Below are positions 1 to 7,266 of a stretch of 25,069 bases of DNA, piece by piece (the stretch's first letter is position 1; each line of letters opens with the position of its first letter). The stretch covers positions 1-25,069 of the forward strand of contig JAFAFP010000044.1 in the NCBI GenBank assembly GCA_023423415.1, written 5' to 3'. Source of the stretch: Pseudomonadota bacterium. Its GTDB lineage: Bacteria > Pseudomonadota > Alphaproteobacteria > Rhizobiales > Xanthobacteraceae. The notes under the pieces were generated by a model. The model made no database searches and had not been told where the DNA came from. It saw only the letters and a program-made list of their open reading frames with translations. The translations under genes were made by a program, and so were the position numbers.

Positions 1-1
1 C

Positions 2-358
2 GGCTCCGGCAGCTCTGCCGCGGGCACCGCAGCGCCGGCGGCGCCGGCTGGCAGCGTAACCACCACCGGCGCGGCGCCGGCCGGCGGCGCCGCCATGCCG
101 CAGGTCGACGTGGAGAAGGTCGTGTCCGAGATGGCGGCCCAGAAGAAAGAGAAGCTCGACTGGAAGAAGTCGATCGTCGACCTGATGAAGGTGCTCGATC
201 TCGATTCGAGCCTCAAGGCGCGCCAGGAGCTCGCCAAGGAGCTCAATTATACCGGCGACATGAACGACTCAGCCAGGATGAATATCTGGCTGCACAAGCA
301 GGTGATGATCAAGCTGGCCGAGAACGGCGGCAAGGTGCCGGCCGATCTCAAGGCGTGA
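2..358 (+). CDS. DUF3597 domain protein, C-terminal part (5' end outside window)
   Basis: The reading frame is open from the left edge, so the start lies outside the window. The first 30 or so visible residues are a low-complexity Gly/Ala/Pro/Ser/Thr linker. After it comes a compact, mostly helical segment beginning MPQVDVEKVV, with the stretches EKLDWKKSIVDLMKVLDLDS and AKELNYTGDMNDSARMN and ending NGGKVPADLKA. That pattern matches the C-terminal DUF3597 domain, whose function is unknown. The internal ATG at 95 lies inside the linker-domain junction and is unlikely to be the true start. A strong terminator follows 27 bases after the stop, so this gene ends its transcription unit. The family call comes from recognising the sequence; no role can be assigned. 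Confidence 0.75.
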   Translation, partial: GSGSSAAGTAAPAAPAGSVTTTGAAPAGGAAMPQVDVEKVVSEMAAQKKEKLDWKKSIVDLMKVLDLDSSLKARQELAKELNYTGDMNDSARMNIWLHKQVMIKLAENGGKVPADLKA

Positions 359-385
359 TCGCTTTCACCGGATGATGCCACGAAG

Positions 386-417
386 CCCCCGTGTGCGATG
401 AGCACCGGGGGTTTTTT
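386..417 (+). terminator. Rho-independent terminator of the DUF3597 gene
   Basis: A GC-rich hairpin pairs CCCCCGTG with CACCGGGGG, with one bulged C and a loop of about nine bases, and is followed directly by six T residues. It lies just downstream of the DUF3597 stop on the same strand and is the clearest intrinsic terminator in the window. Confidence 0.85.
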
Positions 418-457
418 CGTTGCCAACATGAATCGATGAACTTTGCCGCCCCGACAA

Positions 458-760
458 TCAGGCGACGCTGGCAATCAAGGCCCACACGATCACGCCGACG
501 CGCGAGAGGTAACCCCAAATCGCAGGTCCCCGATAATTGTCACCGCTCCGCCACACGCCGATGACCGCCAGCAGATTGTAGGGCAGCGGCAGAAAATGAA
601 TGGCAAGAACGATCAGTCCGGCCGCGCCCGCAGCCAGCATGGCCAGTGACGCGAACGTCGTGACAAGGTTCAGAAGCGTCCCGTAGCAGATCGCATATTC
701 CCAGAACGCGCGTGGCAACGGCGTTCGTCCGCTCCACAAGTCGGCAATGGCGTTCTGCAT
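458..760 (-). CDS. Small membrane protein of unknown function
   Basis: The protein is about 100 residues. Two or three hydrophobic segments are visible: one around LLNLVTTFASLAMLAAGAAG, one around LIVLAIHFLPLPYNLLAVIG, and a C-terminal one ending VGVIVWALIASVA. The open frame extends to 892, but I place the start at the ATG at 760. An AAGG Shine-Dalgarno-like sequence lies six bases before it, and the upstream translation has no protein character. The ATG at 766 is in frame but would sit directly against that AAGG. No enzyme motif is seen. It is divergent from the small basic-protein gene at 881. Its function is unknown; it is a believable inner-membrane protein on hydrophobicity and the sharp change at its start. 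Confidence 0.6.
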   Translation of the reverse strand: MQNAIADLWSGRTPLPRAFWEYAICYGTLLNLVTTFASLAMLAAGAAGLIVLAIHFLPLPYNLLAVIGVWRSGDNYRGPAIWGYLSRVGVIVWALIASVA

Positions 761-880
761 GTCCATCCTTGCAGGGCAGGACGGGAACCTTGTCCAGCTC
801 CGACAGTTCCATACCGCGCTGATGTTGCAATTCAAGACCTTGTCACGTCGGACCCAAACCCATTTGGATAGAGAGGCATT

Positions 881-1087
881 ATGGCAAAGCAATCGAGCAG
901 TACATTGTCGAGACTGGCATCACGCATTCTGCAAGGCGCGAAGGCGACGCAACGCGACGTCATGCAACTCGCCGCATCGGTCCTCAGCCAGGACGAAACG
1001 CGCGGCACCCGCAAGACCAAGAAGCGCAAAACCAAAAAACGCAAAGCCGCCAAGAAGGGGAAAGCGAAAGCCAAGAAGAGAAAATAG
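881..1087 (+). CDS. Small lysine-rich, histone H1-like protein
   Basis: The 68-residue product has two halves. Residues 1-38 look like a short amphipathic helical region (SRLASRILQGAKATQRDVMQ then LAASVLSQDE). Residues 40-68 are almost all Lys, Arg, Thr, Ala and Gly, with KTKKRK-type units and a C-terminal KAKAKKRK. A good ribosome binding site (AGAGAGG) lies six bases before the ATG. Such tails in bacterial H1-like or AlgP-like proteins bind DNA or RNA non-specifically, so a nucleoid- or RNA-associated role is reasonable, but that is inference from composition. Small proteins of this layout seem common in Bradyrhizobium-type genomes. It has no obvious partner; the neighbours are also small orphan genes. 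Confidence 0.7.
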   Translation: MAKQSSSTLSRLASRILQGAKATQRDVMQLAASVLSQDETRGTRKTKKRKTKKRKAAKKGKAKAKKRK

Positions 1088-1242
1088 ACGCGCGACAGCG
1101 CCAACATCGCGAACCACGGATAGACCGAAACGACAGGCCCGGCTCACCTTGCGCTGACTGGGCACAACGCGCTGAATCTCGCCTTGGTTTGCGAAATCCG
1201 ATACGCTCTGCGTGTGAGTTCGAGGTGAGCCGGAGGCTCGTC

Positions 1243-1539
1243 ATGAAATCACACACTGTTCCCTTTGAGAATCGCTGGACCAACGGTGAGCGGGCTTGGC
1301 AGTGGCATTGTGAGCTTGAGCGACTGGGCGTGGCGAACGTCAGGACGCTGTTCTGCGAGCACGAAACCCATCATCGGGAGGAGCCCGCCGTCATCTTCGA
1401 CGTTCCGTCGGGATTCGTTCGCGACTGGTTGGCCTTTCACGATAAGCGTGCCGCGCGCCAACGGCTCTTGTGGTGGATAAGCGTCATCGTGTTGGGTCTT
1501 GTTGTTGCGTTCGGTGCCGTGCTCGGTGCGCAGACATAG
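1243..1539 (+). CDS. Small protein with a C-terminal membrane anchor, unknown function
   Basis: The 98-residue product starts MKSHTVPFENRW, has a soluble region rich in Trp, His and Glu, and ends in a single hydrophobic segment (LLWWISVIVLGLVVAFGAVL) preceded by basic residues (DKRAARQR). This suggests a tail-anchored inner-membrane protein with its soluble part in the cytoplasm. I chose the ATG at 1243 because a GGAGG ribosome binding site lies six bases upstream; the ATG at 1189 extends the frame without such a site. The soluble part holds one Cys and several His residues (LFCEHETHH), which might bind metal, but I recognise no family. The gene is convergent with the autotransporter, with only 22 bases between the two stops. 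Confidence 0.65.
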   Translation: MKSHTVPFENRWTNGERAWQWHCELERLGVANVRTLFCEHETHHREEPAVIFDVPSGFVRDWLAFHDKRAARQRLLWWISVIVLGLVVAFGAVLGAQT

Positions 1540-1561
1540 CAGCCAGGTAGAGCCAGCGCAT

Positions 1562-4500
1562 TCACCACCGATATCGGATCGCACCTTTCCCGGCATAGCT
1601 CTCGGTGTTGCCCGAGAACTCGCCCTCGAACGAGCCGGCGAGCGAGAAGCCATTGCGGAACGCCAATTCCGCGCCGGCAGAGAGCAGCAGTGAGTCTTCA
1701 TCCGGCTGTGCGCCGTTCACGATAAAGGCGGCGCCCGGCAATGTCATGAACGCGGCATTGGCGACATTGTTGTCGTCATAGTCACGTGCCCAGGCGGCAC
1801 GGCCGCGCAGCGTGACGAGACCGTCCTGCACTGGCATCGCATGATCGAACCGCGCACCAAACTCGGATCGGGTCTGCGTGTCGGTGCGGCCGGAATAGGC
1901 GAGGGCGAAGGTATCGGCGCCGGAGGTGGCGTGTTCGCTGTAGCCGGGCAGCCGGATGCTGGCGATCTGCACGGCGGCATAAGGGGTCATGCCGGTCCAT
2001 GCATTGCCGAAGCGCCAGCCGCCTTCGGCGCGGCCTGCAAACGTGTTGGCGTTGAAGTCGGCTTCCAGCTTGTCGTTGCCGGCGATGGTGACGGTGCGAT
2101 TGAGGGTGAAATCCTGCCAGCCGTAACCGGCCGCACCCATCAGATACGCAGCGCCCCAGTTCTGCCGTGCGTAGACCGACGCCTGGAACAGATCGGAGCT
2201 GCCGCCGCCGAGTCCCTGCGCGAGACCGAACGAGGTGCCGCCACCGGCCAGCGCGAAGCCGATCAATGTATCCGGCGTCAGGCGATGATCCGCACCGGCG
2301 ACGAAGCCATAGGCGCGCGAAGTGGTGTCGTGCGAGCCGATCGTCGCATTGCCGTCGGTCCTGGCCGTGCCGCCATAGCCGCCGCCCCAGATGCTCCAGC
2401 GCGGCTGGTAGACGTTCGATACCAGCCGTACAGCCTTGGTCACGATGCCGCTCTTGAGATCGCCTTTCGGCGAGACCGCAGCGTAGGCGAGACGCACGTT
2501 CTCCGACTCCGCATTGGCCTCCGCAGCGAAGGGCAGGGCGCCAGGTCCGCTCATGCCTTGTCCGTTCATTCCCGAACGCCCGCCGGCGAACGGATCGAAC
2601 ATCATGTTGAAGAACTGATTCCAGGCAAGGAAGGTCGATTGCGAGATCGATGCGCCCGGTTCACCCGACGCCTGATTGAGCGCGCTCCGCAGCGCATCGC
2701 CAGTCAAGCCGAACAATGATGCGAACCCCGGCGGCAGCGTGCCGCCATTGTTGAAATAGTTGTTCAGAGACGTCGCAACGTTCTGCTGGTTGACGGTGAG
2801 ATGGCCGCCGCCGACACCAAGCTGCGCCGTCAGGTTCAAATACACATCGTTGCCGAGATAGGACAATGCAGCACCGAAGCCGGTCGGCAGTTGATTGGTC
2901 AGCAGTGCATCGAACGTACCCGCAAGCGCGGCTGCCTGCAGGATGAGGTACTGCCTGGCGACATAGCTGCCGGCGTGGAAAGTTGCGAATACGTTGGCCC
3001 CGGTCAGACTGGCTGTGCCCGTCACAACCGCAGACGATGTGGCCGCAGGATCGATGACCACCCCATAAAGGCCGCCGTTAAAAGTGAGATTGCCGTTCAC
3101 CGTCATCTGCGTGCCCGGCACAAGAGAGCCTGGCGCGAAACCACCACCGCCGTTAACGGTGACGTTCCGCACCTGGCCGGTGCCGGCGAGCAGGCCGCTT
3201 GCATTCACCGTGGTATCTGAATTGGTCAGTGATCCATTCACCGCCAGCGTGCCTGCGTTTACGGTCGTCGCGCCGAAATAAGCCAGCGTGCCTGCGAAGG
3301 CCTGTACGCCGGTGCCCTGTTTGGCGAAGCCACCGGTGCCGGTCATCGCGCCGGAGAAGGTGGTCGTTGCGTTGTTGCCGCCCGCGGTCAGGGTTGCGGT
3401 GCCGAGCGTGACGTTGCCGGCGCCCGCGAGCGAGCCGATGGTCTGGTTGAAATTGTTGAGGTCGAGGGTGCCGCTGACCGTTGTCGCGCTGGTTGCATTG
3501 AAGGCATTGGTGGCGCCACCGCGCAACGTCGCGCCGGTATCCACTGTGGTGGTGCCGCCATAGGTGTTCAGTCCGGTGCCGCTCAGGAGTAGCGTGTCCG
3601 TAACGATGAGATTTCCGGCGCCCTGAATTCCGCCGGAGAAATCGCCGTTGGTAATTCGCAGGTTTGTCGCGGCATTGGTTCCGGTCAGTACGGTGCCGGC
3701 GCCGAACAGCTTGTTGATTTTCGCAAATCCGAAGTGCTGCTGGTCATTGTAGTCGAGGGTCGCTCCGGCCGCCACAGTGGTGTTGTTATTGAAATCGGTG
3801 GCCGCCGCCAGAAAGAAATTTCCGGCCCGAACCGTTCCGCCGTCGATGAAGAGGTTCGAGTTGGCGACTATCCCTGCAGAGCTGCCACCCTGCCCTATGA
3901 TGATCGTGCCGGTATCGATCGCGGAACCGAAATGCGCGTTTGCTCCAGCGCCAAAAGAAGGAGCGAATGTTGTCGTTACCGTCTGGCCCGCAGCAACCGA
4001 AAAGGTCGAGGTGCCGCTCATGAACTGCCAAGCGTTGCCGAAAGTGCCGCTGACCGTCGAGCGCAACGTGCCGCCCGCCAGAGAAACAGTGCCGGTGCCG
4101 AGAGCGGACATGTTTTCGATTTGCAAGACGCCGGCATTGATGCTTGTGCCGCCGGAATAGGTGTTGGCGCTCGAGAGGGCGATGGTGTTCGCGCCGTCCT
4201 TGAGCACCGAGCCGTTGCCGGTGATGGTATTGGCGACCGTGGCGTTGGTGCCGTTATTCTGAAGGAAGGTCAGGATCGCCGAATTATACAAACCGATGTT
4301 GCCGGTCAGGCCGGAGGTCGCGCCCTGGAAGATCAAATTGTTGGCGCCGCCCGTGAAACTGATGGCATCGGCCCGGCCGCCGAGTCCGATGCCGCCGGAA
4401 ATGGTGCCGCCGGCCCCCTGGATGACCGTCAGGCCGGCGCCGACCACGCCGGCGCCACCCGGGCCGTTTGTGCCGTTCGCTCCATTCGGGACGGTGAAGC

Positions 4501-5335
4501 TCGTCCCGCCGGAACCACCTGTCCCGCCGGCGCCACCCGCGATCGTCCCATTGTTGGTCAGCGTGATGCCGTTTCCAGTCGCGTTGACGCCGATGCCACC
4601 CGCGCCGCCAGTTCCACCGTTGCCTCCGATCGTATATTGGAAGCCCGGTGGTGGGACCGGATTCCCGTCTCCTCCGTCTCCGCCGCTGCCTCCTGCTCCG
4701 CCAGCGATCGAGCTGTTGTTGGTAATATTCGTGCCGCCACTGATGACAGCGCCGTGGCCGCCCGCACCGCCACCGCCGCCGCCGCCGCCATCGAACGCTT
4801 GTCCGGAAGCGCTGCCGCCATTGCCGCCATTGCCGCCGGCTGAACCTGAAACCGCCGAGCCGATGGTGGTATCGGCGTTGATCGTTTGACCATGCACACC
4901 GCCGTTGCCGCCGCCGCCGCCGCCACCGCCGTCGCCGAAAATACTCGCATCGTCGCCGTTCTGCCCGGCCGCTCCGCCGGCGGCGCCCATCAAGCCCGCT
5001 CCGCCCGTTCCGCCGGCTCCACCTCCGGCGCCGCCACCTCCGCCACCGCCGCCAGAGGTTGGTGCCGGATTTATCCCCGGGCCGCCGTTATCGCCGGGCT
5101 GTCCGTCAGCCCCGCCTGAACCGCCGGCGACGCTCGTGCCCGATATGATGTCAACAACAGAACCGCCGGCTCCGCCGTCGGCCATTGCTGGCGTCGTCAG
5201 CGCGACGGCGAGTGGAAGCGCGGTCCCAAGCGTCAAAACCGGCACGGTGCGTATGATCACGGCCGCGCCGGTCAGCAGTGCCACCCGCCGCGCACGCGCT
5301 ATGGAATTGGTCTCAGGTCGAAAATGGCGCGCCAT
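1562..5335 (-). CDS. Autotransporter (type V secretion) with glycine-rich PATR passenger
   Basis: The 1257-residue product begins with a long basic N-terminus and a hydrophobic stretch ending ALTTPAMA, a likely signal-peptidase site near residue 52. Residues about 53-300 are extremely glycine-rich (GGX repeats, runs of eight Gly) broken by short beta-rung-like segments such as ITLTNNGTIAGGAGG. Residues about 390-705 carry autotransporter-associated beta-strand (PATR) units: NTYSGGTSINAGVLQI, LNTYGGTTTVDTGATL and GATTVNAGTLAVNG. These predict a parallel beta-helix passenger. From about residue 977 (SIWGGGYGG) to the terminal aromatic in AIRYRW is the outer-membrane beta-barrel. No protease triad or known binding motif was recognised, so adhesin or surface-layer function is only a guess. 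A GGGGGA site lies just before the ATG. The frame is intact and the gene is probably monocistronic. Confidence 0.93.
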   Translation of the reverse strand: MARHFRPETNSIARARRVALLTGAAVIIRTVPVLTLGTALPLAVALTTPAMADGGAGGSVVDIISGTSVAGGSGGADGQPGDNGGPGINPAPTSGGGGGGGGAGGGAGGTGGAGLMGAAGGAAGQNGDDASIFGDGGGGGGGGNGGVHGQTINADTTIGSAVSGSAGGNGGNGGSASGQAFDGGGGGGGGAGGHGAVISGGTNITNNSSIAGGAGGSGGDGGDGNPVPPPGFQYTIGGNGGTGGAGGIGVNATGNGITLTNNGTIAGGAGGTGGSGGTSFTVPNGANGTNGPGGAGVVGAGLTVIQGAGGTISGGIGLGGRADAISFTGGANNLIFQGATSGLTGNIGLYNSAILTFLQNNGTNATVANTITGNGSVLKDGANTIALSSANTYSGGTSINAGVLQIENMSALGTGTVSLAGGTLRSTVSGTFGNAWQFMSGTSTFSVAAGQTVTTTFAPSFGAGANAHFGSAIDTGTIIIGQGGSSAGIVANSNLFIDGGTVRAGNFFLAAATDFNNNTTVAAGATLDYNDQQHFGFAKINKLFGAGTVLTGTNAATNLRITNGDFSGGIQGAGNLIVTDTLLLSGTGLNTYGGTTTVDTGATLRGGATNAFNATSATTVSGTLDLNNFNQTIGSLAGAGNVTLGTATLTAGGNNATTTFSGAMTGTGGFAKQGTGVQAFAGTLAYFGATTVNAGTLAVNGSLTNSDTTVNASGLLAGTGQVRNVTVNGGGGFAPGSLVPGTQMTVNGNLTFNGGLYGVVIDPAATSSAVVTGTASLTGANVFATFHAGSYVARQYLILQAAALAGTFDALLTNQLPTGFGAALSYLGNDVYLNLTAQLGVGGGHLTVNQQNVATSLNNYFNNGGTLPPGFASLFGLTGDALRSALNQASGEPGASISQSTFLAWNQFFNMMFDPFAGGRSGMNGQGMSGPGALPFAAEANAESENVRLAYAAVSPKGDLKSGIVTKAVRLVSNVYQPRWSIWGGGYGGTARTDGNATIGSHDTTSRAYGFVAGADHRLTPDTLIGFALAGGGTSFGLAQGLGGGSSDLFQASVYARQNWGAAYLMGAAGYGWQDFTLNRTVTIAGNDKLEADFNANTFAGRAEGGWRFGNAWTGMTPYAAVQIASIRLPGYSEHATSGADTFALAYSGRTDTQTRSEFGARFDHAMPVQDGLVTLRGRAAWARDYDDNNVANAAFMTLPGAAFIVNGAQPDEDSLLLSAGAELAFRNGFSLAGSFEGEFSGNTESYAGKGAIRYRW
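4438..5179 (-). repeat. Glycine-rich GGX repeat region of the autotransporter passenger
   Basis: This stretch encodes roughly residues 53-300 as imperfect GGX and poly-Gly repeats. On the plus strand it contains pure (CCG)n-type tracts, for example at 4771-4790 and 4907-4930. Length changes at these tracts would mostly add or remove whole glycine codons. Three or more copies of a unit resembling TNNGTIAGGAGG can be seen, implying internal duplication of a beta-rung plus a glycine loop. Confidence 0.8.
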
Positions 5336-5820
5336 TAGTGTTTCCCCCGACGGGCCTCATCCCTGCCGATCGTTGTCGGCATCGGTGATCGCCTGCCGCA
5401 GCGAGCTTGCGTCGCTGTCGGTGTTGCTGGTGACGAAGGGGGCCCCGCCTGTGCGGGATGAAGGCAGAGCACTGGCTGTGGCCGCGCTGAACATTGCGCC
5501 CCCCGGCGCGGCAGTCCGTCTGGCATCGTCGCTTCCCCCGCGGCGGCGTGCACCTCCGCTGTCCGCCGCGGATTGTCGCTCCGCCGTCTGCCGCAGATTA
5601 TTTGCGAGAATCAGATTGCGCGCAACCCATGCGGGTAGCGGTGAGACAGCGCGCCGCGAAGTGGATAGCGCATGTGTTGATCCGCAACGTCGGCTTTCGC
5701 AATCGTGATCCCGCCCGCCGTCGCCCGAAGGACACACTTCGTGGTCTTCCGCGTTCAGGAGGTAAGTCCCCGTTAACCAGTCACTCCCTAAGCATTATGG
5801 ATGAAGCGGGAGGGCTATTC
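5336..5820. other. 485-base intergenic region between divergent autotransporter and amidase genes
   Basis: Apart from the autotransporter-like remnant near its left end, no gene with protein character is visible. It should contain both divergent promoters. I could not identify either with confidence: the only AT-leaning stretch is near 5773-5800, just before the amidase start. The open frame beginning at 5494 runs through into the amidase but lacks coding character before about residue 102. Confidence 0.6.
5357..5494 (-). pseudogene. Remnant of an autotransporter or beta-helix protein N-terminus
   Basis: The translation in the same minus-strand frame as the autotransporter contains MFSAATASA, which resembles the end of a signal peptide, and then FVTSNTDSDASSLRQAITDA. 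The latter matches the TVTSxxDSGxGSLRQAIxDAN motif that opens many secreted beta-helix and autotransporter passengers. The reading stops at a TGA at 5357-5359, only 21 bases before the ATG of the intact autotransporter. I see no complete signal peptide or credible start, so I read it as a decayed fragment of a second, once adjacent, surface-protein gene. The match is by eye. Confidence 0.4.
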
Positions 5821-7077
5821 GTGACCGGCCGCTGGCGGACATCCATTCTTGCTGCCGCGTTGGTGCTGGCAGGCATTGCGCCTGTCTTTGCCCAAAGCCG
5901 TGCCGATTCGCCGTCTGCTCCTCCAGTCGCAACGGATATCCGCGTCGCCGGCGACGACAGGGAAACCCGTCTCATCATGGACGTGACGCGGACCATCGGT
6001 GTCCGTGCCTTCACCTTGGCCGATCCCTACCGGGTGGTGGTGGATATCCCGCAGACCATTTTTCAGCTTCCGCCAAATGTGGGCGAGGCGGGACGTGGCC
6101 TGATCAAGGCTTATCGCTTCGGCCTGGTCATGGCCGGAGGCTCGCGCATCGTCATCGATGTGAACAAGCCCGTGCGGATCGAGAAGGCACAGGTGCTGGA
6201 GGCCAGGGACGGTCAGCCGGCCCGGCTGGTGGTCGATCTGTCCGCGACCGATCGCGAAGCCTTCATGCGGCATCTGGCGATGGATCGGACCGCCTCGCGG
6301 GCGAACGAGGCGATCCGTCAGAGCGTCGGCGCGACGGAAAAGCCGTCCGGCGATTCGCGCCCGCTGATCGTGATCGACCCCGGTCATGGCGGTCCGGACA
6401 CCGGGACCAAGGCCGGGGGCGGTGAAATCCTCGAAAAGGACGTGGTGCTCGGTTTCTCCACCATTCTGCGCGATCAGCTTGAGAAAAGCGGACGCTACCG
6501 GGTGGTCATGACCCGCACCGACGATACCTTCATCCCGCTGGCGGAGCGGGTGCGCTTCGCCCGGCAGCGCGAGGCGCAACTGTTCGTGTCGATCCATGCT
6601 GACGCCTTGCCGAAGTCGGGAGGCGACGTGCAGGGGGCGACGATCTACACGCTGTCCGACACCGCCTCCGACGCCGAAGCCGCCAAACTCGCGGAGGACG
6701 AGAACAGGTCCGACATCATCGCCGGCATCGATCTGGCCAAGGAGCCGGGGGATGTCGCCGACATCCTGCTCGACCTGGCGCATCGCGAGACCAAGACCTT
6801 CTCGCACGCCTTCGCCCGGCTTTTGATCGGGGAAATGCGCAATACCGTGCGCCTGCACAAGAAACCGCTGAAATCCGCCGGGTTCGTGGTGCTGAAGGCG
6901 CCGGACGTGCCGTCGGTGCTGATCGAACTCGGCTACATGACCAACAAGCAGGACCTGAAACTTCTGACCTCCGATGCCTGGCGGGGCAAGGCGGCCGAAA
7001 CCATGGCGCAGGCGGTGGACCAGTTTTTCCGGACCCGGGTCGCCGGCGCCGATGCAGGGGCAGCGAAGCGCCGTTAA
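5821..7077 (+). CDS. amiC: N-acetylmuramoyl-L-alanine amidase, AmiC-type (AMIN + Amidase_3)
   Basis: This periplasmic zinc hydrolase cleaves the bond between N-acetylmuramic acid and the stem peptide of peptidoglycan and splits daughter cells at division. The 418-residue product has a signal peptide (cleavage likely after PVFA, near residue 24), an AMIN septum-targeting domain at about 34-150, and a catalytic Amidase_3 domain from about 181. Zinc ligands and catalytic residues are visible: His189 in DPGHGG, Glu205 in EILEKD, His259 in SIHAD and Glu369 in IELGYMTN. I chose the GTG at 5821 because GGGAGGG lies six bases upstream. The ATG at 5797 is an alternative but puts extra charged residues before the signal peptide. 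The PBP1A gene follows 189 bases downstream, which joins cutting and synthesis of the wall. Confidence 0.93.
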   Translation: MTGRWRTSILAAALVLAGIAPVFAQSRADSPSAPPVATDIRVAGDDRETRLIMDVTRTIGVRAFTLADPYRVVVDIPQTIFQLPPNVGEAGRGLIKAYRFGLVMAGGSRIVIDVNKPVRIEKAQVLEARDGQPARLVVDLSATDREAFMRHLAMDRTASRANEAIRQSVGATEKPSGDSRPLIVIDPGHGGPDTGTKAGGGEILEKDVVLGFSTILRDQLEKSGRYRVVMTRTDDTFIPLAERVRFARQREAQLFVSIHADALPKSGGDVQGATIYTLSDTASDAEAAKLAEDENRSDIIAGIDLAKEPGDVADILLDLAHRETKTFSHAFARLLIGEMRNTVRLHKKPLKSAGFVVLKAPDVPSVLIELGYMTNKQDLKLLTSDAWRGKAAETMAQAVDQFFRTRVAGADAGAAKRR

Positions 7078-7266
7078 AGTGCGGTAATATTCCCCCTGGG
7101 GCCTAAGTTTGACCATAAAACCGCGCGACGAGGAAAAAGTCGGGTGGGTCAGAGACGGGTCGCAAAAATCGCGATAGATTAGCCTGCTTCGCGCCGCACT
7201 GGGGGATTCCAGCCGGGCGTCACCGCCGTCGTGCCATGGTTTGACGATGTCACTGGTTGAACGATC

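Noticed and set aside
1841..4889. Long plus-strand open frames opposite the autotransporter (for example 1841-2719, 3734-4843, 4296-4889)
   Set aside because: They are antisense shadows of Gly/Ala-rich coding sequence. Their proline-, arginine- or alanine-rich translations have no domain character, and the minus-strand gene is complete with signal peptide and barrel.
5494..5820. Extended start for the amidase at 5494
   Set aside because: The added residues are Arg/Pro-rich without protein character and would bury the signal peptide. A strong ribosome binding site supports GTG at 5821.
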